Source: Alphaproteobacteria bacterium (GTDB taxonomy: Bacteria > Pseudomonadota > Alphaproteobacteria > JAPYRI01). From it: 47,649 bases of DNA. Both the position numbers and the translations under genes were made by a program. The notes under the pieces are model-generated. The model saw only the letters and a program-made list of their open reading frames with translations, did no database searches and had not been told where the DNA came from. Positions 7,899-15,906 of this stretch are shown in pieces (position 1 is the first letter of the stretch; the number at the start of each line of letters is the position of its first letter). Location of the stretch: contig JAPYRI010000012.1 of the NCBI GenBank assembly GCA_029941135.1, positions 1 to 47,649 on the forward strand, given 5' to 3'.

Positions 7899-9047
7899 AT
7901 GTCCGAAATCGTTCAGGACCCGATCAAAATCAGCGAAGATCAACTTGATGACCTGAAACAACGTTTGGCGATGACCCGGTGGCCGGACAAAGAAACGCCT
8001 GGCGATTGGACCCAAGGCGTTCCCCTCGAATACATGAAAGACGTTTGCGCCTATTGGGCGGACGGATACGACTGGCGGAAATGCGAAGCGGAACTGAATG
8101 CGTTTAATCCTTTTAAAACCACGATTGACGGTCTCGGCATTCATTTCCTGCACGTACGCTCGCCCCACGAAAATGCACTTCCTCTCATTATGTCCCATGG
8201 CTGGCCAGGTTCGGTAATTGAATTCATGAAGGTGATAGGTCCCTTAACCGACCCCACTGCCCATGGCGGTAATGCGGAGGACGCCTTTCATGTGGTTTGC
8301 CCCGCGCTTCCAGGGTTCGGATTTTCCGACAAGCCAACCGAGACCGGATGGACCATTGAGCGTATAGGCGGCGCCTGGGGACAGCTCATGGCCAAATTGG
8401 GGTACGACCGTTATGTGGCGCAAGGCGGCGATTGGGGCGCCATCATCACCACCAGTATGGGCAAAACCGAAATTGACCACTGCGCTTGCATCCACCTGAA
8501 TATGCCCTTGGTCGCGCCCGACCCCGACACAATGGATGACCTGACAGAATTTGAAAAATCGGCAATCGTATCTGGGCAGTATTATTGGGATTGGGGCTCG
8601 GGATATTCAAAAGAACAAAGCACGCGGCCGCAAACCTTGGGTTATGGGCTGGCGGATTCACCGTCGGGTCAGGCCGCCTGGGTGATGGAAAAGTATTGGG
8701 CGTGGACAGATTGTAAAGGCCACCCGGAAAACGCTCTTACGCGCGACGAATTGCTTGATAACGTAATGATGTACTGGCTCACCGATTCTGGTGCTTCGTC
8801 AGGCCGCATTTATTGGGAGAGTTTCAACAATACGATCGCCGGTATTGGACAAACTACTATCGACATGCCGACCGGGTGCAGTATTTATCCGCCTGAGATT
8901 TTCCGCTCGTCGCGCCGCTGGGCTGAGAAAACTTTCACTAACCTCGTGCACTTCAACACCTTGGATGAAGGCGGTCACTTTGCCGCGTTCGAGCAACCAG
9001 TGGTTTTTGTGGAAGAACTCCGCACTTGTTTCCGCGCCCTGCGGTGA
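7899..9047 (+). CDS. Epoxide hydrolase, microsomal (EHN) type alpha/beta hydrolase
   Basis: A 382-residue alpha/beta hydrolase. The N-terminal lid of epoxide hydrolases is present (ISEDQLDDLKQRLAMTRWPD). The oxyanion-hole motif HGWPGS is at residues 100-105, the nucleophile elbow GGDWG at 176-180 with Asp178, and the catalytic His in EGGHFAAFE at about residue 360. This set is characteristic of enzymes that open epoxides to diols through a covalent Asp ester. The start has an AAGAAGGAAAATTCT leader with a good ribosome site. It stands alone between two broken genes. In the catabolic setting it may detoxify epoxides made by a monooxygenase; the substrate is unknown. Confidence 0.93.
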   Translation: MSEIVQDPIKISEDQLDDLKQRLAMTRWPDKETPGDWTQGVPLEYMKDVCAYWADGYDWRKCEAELNAFNPFKTTIDGLGIHFLHVRSPHENALPLIMSHGWPGSVIEFMKVIGPLTDPTAHGGNAEDAFHVVCPALPGFGFSDKPTETGWTIERIGGAWGQLMAKLGYDRYVAQGGDWGAIITTSMGKTEIDHCACIHLNMPLVAPDPDTMDDLTEFEKSAIVSGQYYWDWGSGYSKEQSTRPQTLGYGLADSPSGQAAWVMEKYWAWTDCKGHPENALTRDELLDNVMMYWLTDSGASSGRIYWESFNNTIAGIGQTTIDMPTGCSIYPPEIFRSSRRWAEKTFTNLVHFNTLDEGGHFAAFEQPVVFVEELRTCFRALR

Positions 9048-9171
9048 AAGGCCGAGCAAACTTAGTCTGCTAATCCGTCGACAATGACATCGACATTGTT
9101 CCTGAAGTGGCGAAGCATGTTTTGAGCGGTTGATTGTCTTTCGACACCCACCGCGCTTCAATGAAATTTGA

Positions 9172-9534
9172 GCAGGTTTATTGGCTTTAAATACGTTTGT
9201 TGAATCCAAGTACGTAAAGTTAATTCAGGGCAAACCCGAAACATTAATCACACCGACAAATAGCAAGGATGGTCAAAAAATCGTTCGATGCCCGTCGTGT
9301 AAAATAGCTTTGTGGGGTCATTACACCGGCGCGGGGGATATCATAAGTTTCGTTCGAGTTGGGACGTTAGATGACCCTAACGTTTTGAAACCTGACATCC
9401 ATGTTTTTACCCCGGCTAAACAAGATTGGCTTCAGCTATCCAATGATGTTCCTCAAGTTGATGAGTACTACCAAAAAGTAGATTACTGGCCGATTGAAAG
9501 TATTGATCGATTTAATCAGGTAAAGGGCAATTAG
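9172..9534 (+). pseudogene. 5'-truncated GFA family gene
   Basis: The frame encodes the last two thirds of a GFA protein: ALNTFVESKYVKLIQG, then RCPSCKIALWGHYTGAGD with the CxxC pair, FVRVGTLDDPN, PDIHVFTPAKQDWLQL and DEYYQKVDYWP. Intact members carry about 40 more residues at the N-terminus with CxCGxV and CHCxxC zinc motifs. Those are absent here, the frame is closed by TGA at 9169-9171, and only a TTG at 9181 without a ribosome site could start translation. I see no trace of the missing part in the 120 bases upstream. It belongs to a different GFA subfamily from the intact gene at 1.4-1.8 kb. Confidence 0.75.
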
Positions 9535-9570
9535 GGGGCACGGTGGATTGCGAAGTGATGGTACGCAAAA

Positions 9571-10653
9571 TTAATCACGAGCGGCTATCGCTGTAAGCCG
9601 CTCAGAAGCATCGCTCGCAAGCGTTTGGGTCAGTACAAAAGCTCCCATTTCGCGCCCGAGACGGGCCGCTTGACCGGACCACAGCGATGAGAAATCGTCT
9701 TTGCCGGCAGCTTCCGCCTTCGCTTTCAAGGGGGCGAGGACGCCGCCCGCCGTGGGAAAAGCGGGCGTTTTGTCGGATATGAGGCCGATTTCCCGCATGA
9801 CCCGATTGAGGAGGCTGCGCGCCGGCCGTCCGGAGAATAAATTGGTGAGGGCCGTGCCGTCGTCATGGGCGGCAGTCAGTGCAGCCCGGTGCAATGGGGT
9901 AATCGTCGCCTCAGGCGTAAACAAATAGGCGGTGCCAATTTGCACAGCCGCCGCACCCAGGGCGAAGGCAGCAGCTATGCCGCGTCCATCGGCGATGCCA
10001 CCCGCGGCAATCACCGGCACCTGGACCGCATCGACAACTTGTGGGACTAAAGCCATGGTGCCAACTTGGCTGGAAACCTCGTCAGTCAAAAACATTCCCC
10101 GGTGCCCACCGGCCTCGGCTCCCTGGGCGATAATCGCATCGCAGCCGCGATATTCCAGCCATTGTGCCTCTTCAACTGTGGTTGCAGAGCAAATCACTAT
10201 GCATCCGGCTGATTTGACCCGGTCCAACAGAACACGTGCCGGCAAGCCAAAATGGAAACTGACGACTTCGGGTTGCAGTTTCTCAACGACCGCACACATA
10301 TTTTCATCGAAGGGCACACGGCTAATACGGGGTGTCGGGGTAGCGGTATCCAGCCCATACTCAGTGTAATAGGGCGCAAGATGATTTTTCCACGCGGTCT
10401 CCCGGTCCGGATCGAGCCCGGCCGGTGCATGACAGAAAAAATTAAGGTTAACGGGACTGTTTGTCCGCTGCCGAATGACGTGAAATTCAGCCTGGAATTT
10501 TTCGACTTCCAGCATCGCACAGGGAAGCGAGCCGAGCCCGCCCGCTTCACACGTCGCGACAACCATATCTGCTCCACTGGCTCCCGCCATAGGTGCTTGG
10601 ATGATCGGAAATTTGATGCCAATCAAATCGATAAAACTGGTATTTGGCCACAT
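9571..10653 (-). CDS. Nitronate monooxygenase family protein (2-nitropropane dioxygenase-like)
   Basis: A 360-residue FMN-dependent TIM-barrel enzyme. The N-terminal FPIIQAPMAGASG, the catalytic-loop AQGAEAGGHRG with the class I nitronate-monooxygenase His, VPVIAAGGIADGRGIAAAFALGA and VQIGTAYLFTPEA follow family order. The family oxidises alkyl nitronates such as propionate 3-nitronate to keto acids and nitrite, which detoxifies metabolic poisons. The ATG has an AAGGGAAC site and lies 21 bases after the SRAP peptidase gene on the same strand, so the two may share a transcript. Enoyl-reductase FabK-like function is an alternative, but the GGHRG motif and length fit nitronate monooxygenase better. 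Confidence 0.9.
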   Translation of the reverse strand: MWPNTSFIDLIGIKFPIIQAPMAGASGADMVVATCEAGGLGSLPCAMLEVEKFQAEFHVIRQRTNSPVNLNFFCHAPAGLDPDRETAWKNHLAPYYTEYGLDTATPTPRISRVPFDENMCAVVEKLQPEVVSFHFGLPARVLLDRVKSAGCIVICSATTVEEAQWLEYRGCDAIIAQGAEAGGHRGMFLTDEVSSQVGTMALVPQVVDAVQVPVIAAGGIADGRGIAAAFALGAAAVQIGTAYLFTPEATITPLHRAALTAAHDDGTALTNLFSGRPARSLLNRVMREIGLISDKTPAFPTAGGVLAPLKAKAEAAGKDDFSSLWSGQAARLGREMGAFVLTQTLASDASERLTAIAARD

Positions 10654-10674
10654 GGGGATCGTTCCCTTATGCCT

Positions 10675-11379
10675 CTACGCTTTAAAAAATTCGCCTTGGG
10701 GCGCGATCAAGTCTTCCCGATCGGGTCCATCATTTTTGACATTGCCGACCGCTTTGTCCACCGGGAATGCTTTCATCTGATCGGCGCGAAAAGGAAGCTT
10801 TGCGACCTCCAGCGCATGGTCGCGCTTTCCCTCGAGCCAGAGATCATAGTTTTCCTGTGGCAGTAAAACCGGCATGCGGTGATGAATTTGGGCGACCAAA
10901 GTATTGGCGTTTGTAGTCAAAATGGCGAACGATTCTATTGTTTTACTCTCGCCATTGACCGTGCCTACCCAACGGTCCCAGACTCCGGCAAAGCAAAACG
11001 GCTGTAGGTCTTTGAGCCCAATGTAGTAGGGGACCTTAGCTCCCTTCGTGCCCTTCCATTCAAAAAAATTCATCGCCGGAATGAGGCAGCGTTTCGATTG
11101 TATCGGTTCGCGGAATGCAGGTTTATGTTCAATGCCATCCACTTTGGCGTTGAACATAGCGTATTTTTGCGAGGGTTCTTTGGCCCAATGGGGGGTTAAC
11201 CACCACTGCATCATCACGCACTCCCGCACGTCGCCGATCTGGCGAACGACCGGCACTAGCTGAGTGGGCGCAATGTTAAAGCGAGGCTCCAAATTAAGCG
11301 CCGGGCCAACCGTCGTCAGACGCGACAGATCGACGATCTCGGACCAGGTCATGTTTTGCGTGGCAAAGCGTCCGCACAC
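10675..11379 (-). CDS. yedK: SOS response-associated peptidase (SRAP, YedK/HMCES family)
   Basis: A 234-residue SRAP protein. The family forms a DNA-protein crosslink with abasic sites in single-stranded DNA through the N-terminal Cys2, shielding them during replication. The GTG start is fixed because MCGRF must place Cys at position 2 after Met removal; GAGGAC lies upstream. Also seen are NIAPTQ, the MFNAKVDGIE segment (family usually NARSE, so the conserved Arg is Lys here), FFEWK with the active-site Glu, and IHHRMPV with the conserved His. It sits between tRNA-Ser and the nitronate monooxygenase gene. No LexA-type operator was recognised upstream. Confidence 0.93.
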   Translation of the reverse strand: MCGRFATQNMTWSEIVDLSRLTTVGPALNLEPRFNIAPTQLVPVVRQIGDVRECVMMQWWLTPHWAKEPSQKYAMFNAKVDGIEHKPAFREPIQSKRCLIPAMNFFEWKGTKGAKVPYYIGLKDLQPFCFAGVWDRWVGTVNGESKTIESFAILTTNANTLVAQIHHRMPVLLPQENYDLWLEGKRDHALEVAKLPFRADQMKAFPVDKAVGNVKNDGPDREDLIAPQGEFFKA

Positions 11380-11404
11380 GTTGGTTTGTCCTCGTACCGT
11401 AGGG

Positions 11405-11465
11405 GTGACGATTAAAATCCTGCAATGCTCCTAGGAGCGCAGCGGTGACGATCATAGTCCTGCAA
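11405..11465. repeat. Imperfect 21-base direct repeat pair and palindrome 3' of tRNA-Ser
   Basis: Two near-identical 21-base units lie at 11405-11425 and 11445-11465; both begin GTGACGAT and end TCCTGCAA, with about four mismatches between. A 12-base perfect palindrome GCTCCTAGGAGC (11427-11438) sits between them. The second unit runs into a TCCTGC-AAA-GCAGGA hairpin (11458-11472) that abuts the encoded CCA end of the tRNA. It may be a processing or termination element for the tRNA transcript, though no U-tract follows. Confidence 0.5.
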
Positions 11466-11472
11466 AGCAGGA

Positions 11473-11563
11473 TGGCGGATGGAGTGGGATTCGAACCCAC
11501 GAAGGGCTATGAACCCTTGCCGGTTTTCAAGACCGGTGCCTTCAACCACTCGGCCACCCATCC
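11473..11563 (-). tRNA. tRNA-Ser (anticodon TGA), CCA encoded
   Basis: The minus-strand sequence folds into a class II tRNA. The acceptor stem pairs GGATGGG with the complementary 3' segment, the D-arm contains GGCCGAGTGGTTGAAGGC, and the anticodon stem CCGGT/ACCGG carries the loop CTTGAAA, giving anticodon TGA that reads UCA and other UCN serine codons. The long variable arm AAGGGTTCATAGCCCTT is typical of tRNA-Ser, the T-arm has GGTTCGAATCC, and the 3' CCA is encoded after discriminator G. No tRNA neighbours are present. Confidence 0.97.
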
Positions 11564-11623
11564 GTGCCGGCAAACATACTCAGTATCGCGCTTGGCGCAA
11601 GCCAAACGGCCCCAAGCTTCCGC

Positions 11624-11944
11624 CTACTTAATCTCGACGAGGATCTCGCGGTAACGGGTGTCGCCGATGTTCTTTGCGTCGTGGGTGGCGGAAATGCGGA
11701 CGCCATTTAAATCGATCTCACCATCCGCAACCTCGACCCAATAGGTGGCGCCTGATGGGATTTCAAACTCACTGCGGTTTTCCCCGTTTTCGTCAAACGC
11801 CTCCATTTTGGCGCCCTCGAGCGCCTGAATGATGTAGCTATTTTCGTGGGTGTGCATACCCGTACTTTCGCCCGGCTCGAGCACCATCTCCCAAACCACC
11901 ACTTTGTCGTTTTCCATTAATTTTGTCGTTGCGATATCTGCCAT
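11624..11944 (-). CDS. Small cupin-domain protein
   Basis: A 106-residue single-domain cupin. The first motif is visible as GMHTHENSYIIQALEG (about residues 29-44), with two His ligands and a Glu or Asn for a metal. The second half is IPSGATYWVEVADGEIDLNGVRISATHDAKN. Start MADIATT at 11944 has the strong site AAGGAGAGAACAA. The C-terminal half is closely similar to the protein encoded just upstream (12056-12376), and the N-terminal half to the cupin at 39025-39366. It is the last gene of an apparent operon with that paralogue and a secreted heme/propeller protein, although the gap of 111 bases could hold a promoter. Substrate unknown; cytosolic. Confidence 0.85.
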   Translation of the reverse strand: MADIATTKLMENDKVVVWEMVLEPGESTGMHTHENSYIIQALEGAKMEAFDENGENRSEFEIPSGATYWVEVADGEIDLNGVRISATHDAKNIGDTRYREILVEIK

Positions 11945-12055
11945 TTGTTCTCTCCTTAAGAGAGTGAATGCGAGGGCCTTAGATTTACTCCCCCGCCATA
12001 CGCACTTCGTGACGCTAGGCAATACCCGGCACGCACTTATTTACATAACCCGTAC

Positions 12056-12376
12056 TTACTTTATCTCGATAACGAATTCCCGATAACGGGCGACGTCTAT
12101 ATTTTTGACGTCATGGGTCGCCGAATAACTCACCCCGTCCAAAATCATTTTATCACCTTCTACGTCGGCCCAGTAAGTGTCACCTGAGTGAAGTTCAACC
12201 TCGAACGGATCTTTGCCACTTTCGTAAGTTTCGCTAAATTTCACGCCTTCATTCAACTTTTCCTGAAGAGCTCTTTGGATTTCTTTCGCCCGATCGGCTT
12301 TTTGCCCGAGACCGACTTCGATCGCCGTACTAAGTACATCCGCGTTGGGTTTTTTGGTGTCGTTATCGTCGCTCAA
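12056..12376 (-). CDS. Cupin-paralogue protein lacking the metal-binding motif
   Basis: A 106-residue protein whose second half (LHSGDTYWADVEGDKM, VSYSATHDVKNIDVARYREFVIEIK) mirrors the C-terminal half of the neighbouring cupin almost residue for residue. The first half has no HxH cupin motif; it is a charged, probably helical segment (ADRAKEIQRALQEKLNEG). It looks like a duplicate whose N-terminal half diverged or was replaced, so metal chemistry is unlikely. The start is TTG, supported by AGGAG seven bases before it. It begins 12 bases after the heme/propeller gene and is surely in the same transcript. Function unknown. Confidence 0.75.
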   Translation of the reverse strand: MSDDNDTKKPNADVLSTAIEVGLGQKADRAKEIQRALQEKLNEGVKFSETYESGKDPFEVELHSGDTYWADVEGDKMILDGVSYSATHDVKNIDVARYREFVIEIK

Positions 12377-12388
12377 TTCACTCTCCTG

Positions 12389-13993
12389 TCATTGAGCCGG
12401 GGGGCGAACCCCCTCCAGGCGCACTATTATACCGTAATCCCGGCCAGCGTGTTTGTTGGGATAACTGGATAGGGCGGTCCACACGTCACCGGTATTGTAG
12501 TCAAAAGCAATCATGCGGCCATAGGCCAACGACGAGGGGATGCGGTAGCTCTCGAAAGTCTCAGATTTAGGATCGAACCGATAGAGGGCATTTGCGCCAT
12601 TGCCATCAATCCACACTGTCTCTGACGCGCCATCATAACGCACGGCGTAGGGAAATGTGTCCGGATCGGGCAGGGGATATTCTTTGAAAGTACCCTGCTT
12701 GATATCGTAGCGCGCGAGCGTTCCCGTGCCGGAATTGGGGATCCATAGGCGGTCGTCCAAATCCACGTCGATACGGTGCGGGCCACTGTTCGCCCGCGGC
12801 ATGGTCAACTCGGTTACTTGTCCGGTCTTCGGATCTAGGACGCCCAATATATTGTCACCGTATTTGGTGTACCAAACCCGCCCTTGGCTATCCATGGCGA
12901 TCCCGTAAGGGTGGCCGCCGTCGCCGGGAAGCGGGTGTTCAGTCAAATTGCCGCTGTCCGGGTCGAGGGCGACCAGTGCATTGGTGCCAAATTCGGTCAT
13001 CCACATGCGGCCATCATTGTCGAACTGCACGAGCCCATATTCGTCGTAGGCAAACGAATGCACCAGCGAACCTTTTTGAAAGCCGCCATAAAGGCGAAAG
13101 GTTCCGTCTTTAGGATCAAACCGCGCGACCATGTCGGTCAACTGCAAGGTAATCCACAAATACCCCGCCCGGTCAAAATGAAGGGTGTGCATGCCGCCGC
13201 CCTTAACCGGCATTTTGTAGATGGTTTGCGCGCCTGTGCGCGGCTCGATGCGGATCAAATCGTCTTTTACATAGTCGCCGACCCAGGCCGCCCCGGTGTT
13301 CGGATCAATCGTCATATCGTGGGCCCAGGAAGCCGCGTCACCGACGTCGTACTCGGTGATCACCACGCCCGCCGTCGCGTCTTCACCCGGATCGGGCACG
13401 GGGATGTTCGCCGGCTGCACGCCAAATTTATGCGCGACCAGCCACGCCGCCAATTCTTCATTGTCAAAATCGGGAATAACGCGGTAGATATCGACGCTTT
13501 CGCGCATCATCTGAATAACCGCCTCCCAATCATCTTGGTCACGCGGACCGCGAACGATTTTCGACCCGCCTTCGTGGCATACAGTGCACCCGGTGATGAA
13601 ACGCGCTTTCATGTCACCTTCGGGCAACGCCGCCAGCCACATGTTCCCGGCAAGTTGATCGGCCACGTCTTCGGTCGCGGCTAGGGTAAAGTTCCGGGCG
13701 CCGCCTTTCTCATTCACGGTCATGTCGCCGGAACTGGTAGTGAAACCAATTTTTGCCGCTTTTACGGTATAGGTTTCAGTGAATAAATTCGGCAACTGGT
13801 AACGGCCATCCACACCCGACACAACGGACACAGTCATTTTTCGAATTTGTTGTTTGGCCGAGACGAACGCCCCCGATATGGGTTTGCCTCCTGTATCCGT
13901 CACCACACCTGAAAGTGTGGCTGCATTGCCGCTCCACACTGATAAAAATACCAGCGCCAACGCAGTCAACGTCATCATCCAAACCCTATACAT
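12389..13993 (-). CDS. Secreted protein: carboxypeptidase-regulatory-like domain, c-type heme site and Vgb-like beta-propeller
   Basis: A 534-residue exported protein. Residues 1-24 form a signal peptide ending SGNAA. Residues 25-108 are a carboxypeptidase-regulatory-like beta-sandwich (TLSGVVTDTGGKPISGAFV). The segment 132-140 contains GCTVCH, a single CxxCH heme c site, inside a helical domain with MMRESVDIYRVIPDF. From about 215 a propeller of virginiamycin-B-lyase type begins, with repeats such as GRMWMTEFGTNALVALDP, GRVWYTKYGDNILGVLDP and DRLWIPNSGTGTLARYD. It acts in the periplasm or outside the cell. The heme suggests electron transfer and the propeller a binding or lyase role; no substrate can be named. 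Two small cupin-type genes follow. Confidence 0.88.
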   Translation of the reverse strand: MYRVWMMTLTALALVFLSVWSGNAATLSGVVTDTGGKPISGAFVSAKQQIRKMTVSVVSGVDGRYQLPNLFTETYTVKAAKIGFTTSSGDMTVNEKGGARNFTLAATEDVADQLAGNMWLAALPEGDMKARFITGCTVCHEGGSKIVRGPRDQDDWEAVIQMMRESVDIYRVIPDFDNEELAAWLVAHKFGVQPANIPVPDPGEDATAGVVITEYDVGDAASWAHDMTIDPNTGAAWVGDYVKDDLIRIEPRTGAQTIYKMPVKGGGMHTLHFDRAGYLWITLQLTDMVARFDPKDGTFRLYGGFQKGSLVHSFAYDEYGLVQFDNDGRMWMTEFGTNALVALDPDSGNLTEHPLPGDGGHPYGIAMDSQGRVWYTKYGDNILGVLDPKTGQVTELTMPRANSGPHRIDVDLDDRLWIPNSGTGTLARYDIKQGTFKEYPLPDPDTFPYAVRYDGASETVWIDGNGANALYRFDPKSETFESYRIPSSLAYGRMIAFDYNTGDVWTALSSYPNKHAGRDYGIIVRLEGVRPPAQ

Positions 13994-14076
13994 AGTTCAA
14001 TCCTCGAATACCTAATATCCGAACAGTGCCAACTCGGGCTGGATTCGGCAAGTGAGACCGGCTAACTTTTTTAACC

Positions 14077-15006
14077 ATGAGCACTCAAAAACCGTCTAGA
14101 GCCAAGAATGCCAGCGAACCCCATTGGTTTCACGACGCGCTTTGCGCACCCCGCGAGGACCGGAGTGTGCAGGTAAGCGGCTGCCAAATCCATTACCTAT
14201 TGTGGAGTGACGACGACACCAAGCCTGGGTTGCTGCTGGTTCATGGCATGGGTGCCCACGCTCACTGGTGGAGCTTTATCGCCCCATTTTTCATCGAACA
14301 TTATAGAGTGGCCGCCGTTGATTTTGGCGGCTTTGGTGACAGCGGCTACCGTCAGGAGTACTCAGCCCAGGGTTTCGTCGACGAATTGATGGCAGTGTGC
14401 GCTGACGCGGGTTTTGGCGACAATACCATCATCGTCGGCCACAGTTTTGGCGGGTTTGTAACCCTTCAAACAGCGCTTGAGCATGGCACCCGGTTAAAAG
14501 GTGTGGTGCTTGTCGATTCTCCAGTACGCCCTCCCGATTACGATTGGGAAAACCGCATCCGCACATCGCCCATCCGGCCCAAACGAACTTATCCGGACAG
14601 AAATTCAGCTATCGCTCGATTTCGCCTGCGGCCACCCCAGGAATGCGCTAACACGTACGTCATGGAATACATTGCTCATCATTCTGTGCGCGAAGTAGAG
14701 AACGGCTGGGAATGGAAGTTCGATGACAAAATTTTCGATACTTTTAAGCGCGGCAGCATGTCGACGGATTTGGCCGGCATTCCGTGTCGTATGGCCGTGA
14801 TCTTCGGCGAAGAAAGCAAATTGTTCTCACAGGAAATTGCCGACTATATGTTTAAGGTATTGGATCGCAGTGTTCCCTTTGTGTCGATCCCGGAGGCTGA
14901 GCATCACATCTGGCTCGATCAGCCGCTTGCCTTTATTTCGACCTTGCGAACCCTGCTCGCGGAATGGCGTCACTCCCGGCCCCAGCGCGGAGACCGGCAC
15001 CTCTGA
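14077..15006 (+). CDS. Alpha/beta hydrolase
   Basis: A 309-residue cytosolic hydrolase. The oxyanion segment LLVHGMGAHAHWW is at about residues 54-65, the nucleophile elbow GHSFGG has Ser123, and the catalytic His is in EAEHHIWLDQP near residue 285. The acid is likely the Asp or Glu in VIFGEESKLF. There is no signal peptide. The ATG begins within a short spacer that separates it from the divergent heme/propeller gene. A broken kinase-like gene follows after 10 bases. General esterase, C-C bond hydrolase or dehalogenase activities all occur with this motif set, so the substrate is open. Confidence 0.88.
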   Translation: MSTQKPSRAKNASEPHWFHDALCAPREDRSVQVSGCQIHYLLWSDDDTKPGLLLVHGMGAHAHWWSFIAPFFIEHYRVAAVDFGGFGDSGYRQEYSAQGFVDELMAVCADAGFGDNTIIVGHSFGGFVTLQTALEHGTRLKGVVLVDSPVRPPDYDWENRIRTSPIRPKRTYPDRNSAIARFRLRPPQECANTYVMEYIAHHSVREVENGWEWKFDDKIFDTFKRGSMSTDLAGIPCRMAVIFGEESKLFSQEIADYMFKVLDRSVPFVSIPEAEHHIWLDQPLAFISTLRTLLAEWRHSRPQRGDRHL

Positions 15007-15016
15007 TCGTCCCATC

Positions 15017-15906
15017 TTGAAATCAACGCGCAATAAACCCAACTGGTATCGCACGGTAGAAGGGCCACTCGGCGTTCGCCCTATTGGCCATCATCCGTTA
15101 TCGGGGAGTGCGTCGCGCCTGTATACCGGGTCGACTTGGGCAATGGCAAAAACGTGGTGGCAAAAATCAGTTCGGCAGACGGGTCAGGAAACCTGGTGCT
15201 CGAAGGCGCCATGCTTGAATATCTGGGCCAAGAAAGCTTACTATCGGTGCCCGAAGTCTATTTGAAAAATAAACGCCTTTTGCTGATGGAGCATGTGCCG
15301 GGCGACAGCCAAATTGATGCGCAAGCAGAAGAGCACGCGGCGGAGATGCTGGCCGGCCTCCACAATATTCTTGGCCCCGATCATGGTCGCTTGGGATATA
15401 GCTTCAAGCTGGACACTGTAATTGGCGGCCTGAAGCAACCCAATCCCTGGACCCGCTCTTGAGTCGCATTCTTCCGCGATCACCGTCTACTGTATATGGC
15501 GCGGGAAGCGTTCGACGCCGGGCAATTAGATCTTCCAATGTTGCAACGGATTGACCGGCTGGCCGAACGTCTTCCTGAGCTGATCGACGAACCGTTGCTC
15601 CCTTCTCTCATTCATTGCGATATGTGGACCGGCAATATTATTGTCATTCGAGGCCGTATCACCGGATTCATCGTCCCGGCCTTGTGTTATGCCGACGCCG
15701 AATTGGAACTTGCCTTCAGCACGCTATTCGGCACGTTCGGCCAGCCCTTCTTCAAACGTTACGGCAAAATTCGACCAATTGCGGAAGGTTTTTTCGAGGT
15801 CAGGCTCGACATTTACAATCTGTGGTATCTGCCCATCCATGTACGTTTGTTTGGCGGCTGTTACGTCGAATCAGTCGAGCGCATACTCCGCCGACATAGC
15901 CTGTAG
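15017..15906 (+). pseudogene. Inactivated fructosamine-kinase-like/aminoglycoside-phosphotransferase-fold gene
   Basis: The first piece (TVEGPLGVRPIGHHPLSG) is one frame off from the rest (CVAPVYRVDLGNGKNVVAKI onward), so there is a frameshift near 15108. The second piece reads through the ATP-binding Lys region and LLLMEHVPGD to NPWTRS, where TGA at 15460-15462 stands where related proteins have Trp. The frame then continues with VAFFRDHRLLYMAREAFD, SLIHCDMWTGNI (catalytic loop, normally HGDxWxGN) and GRITGFIVPALCYADAE, where the metal-binding Asp of the GFIDPA motif is Val. Three independent lesions mean the kinase is dead. It would have phosphorylated protein-bound fructosamine or a small amine. 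Its end overlaps the convergent thpR remnant by 36 bases. Confidence 0.85.

Noticed and set aside
11294-11500. Minus-strand frame starting GSNPTPSAILL
   Set aside because: This is the well-known translation artefact of a tRNA 3' end and its flank, not a protein.
15460-15462. TGA read as Trp, hinting at genetic code change
   Set aside because: TGA clearly ends other intact genes here, for example the epoxide hydrolase and the alpha/beta hydrolase at 14-15 kb, and the same gene has additional lesions.
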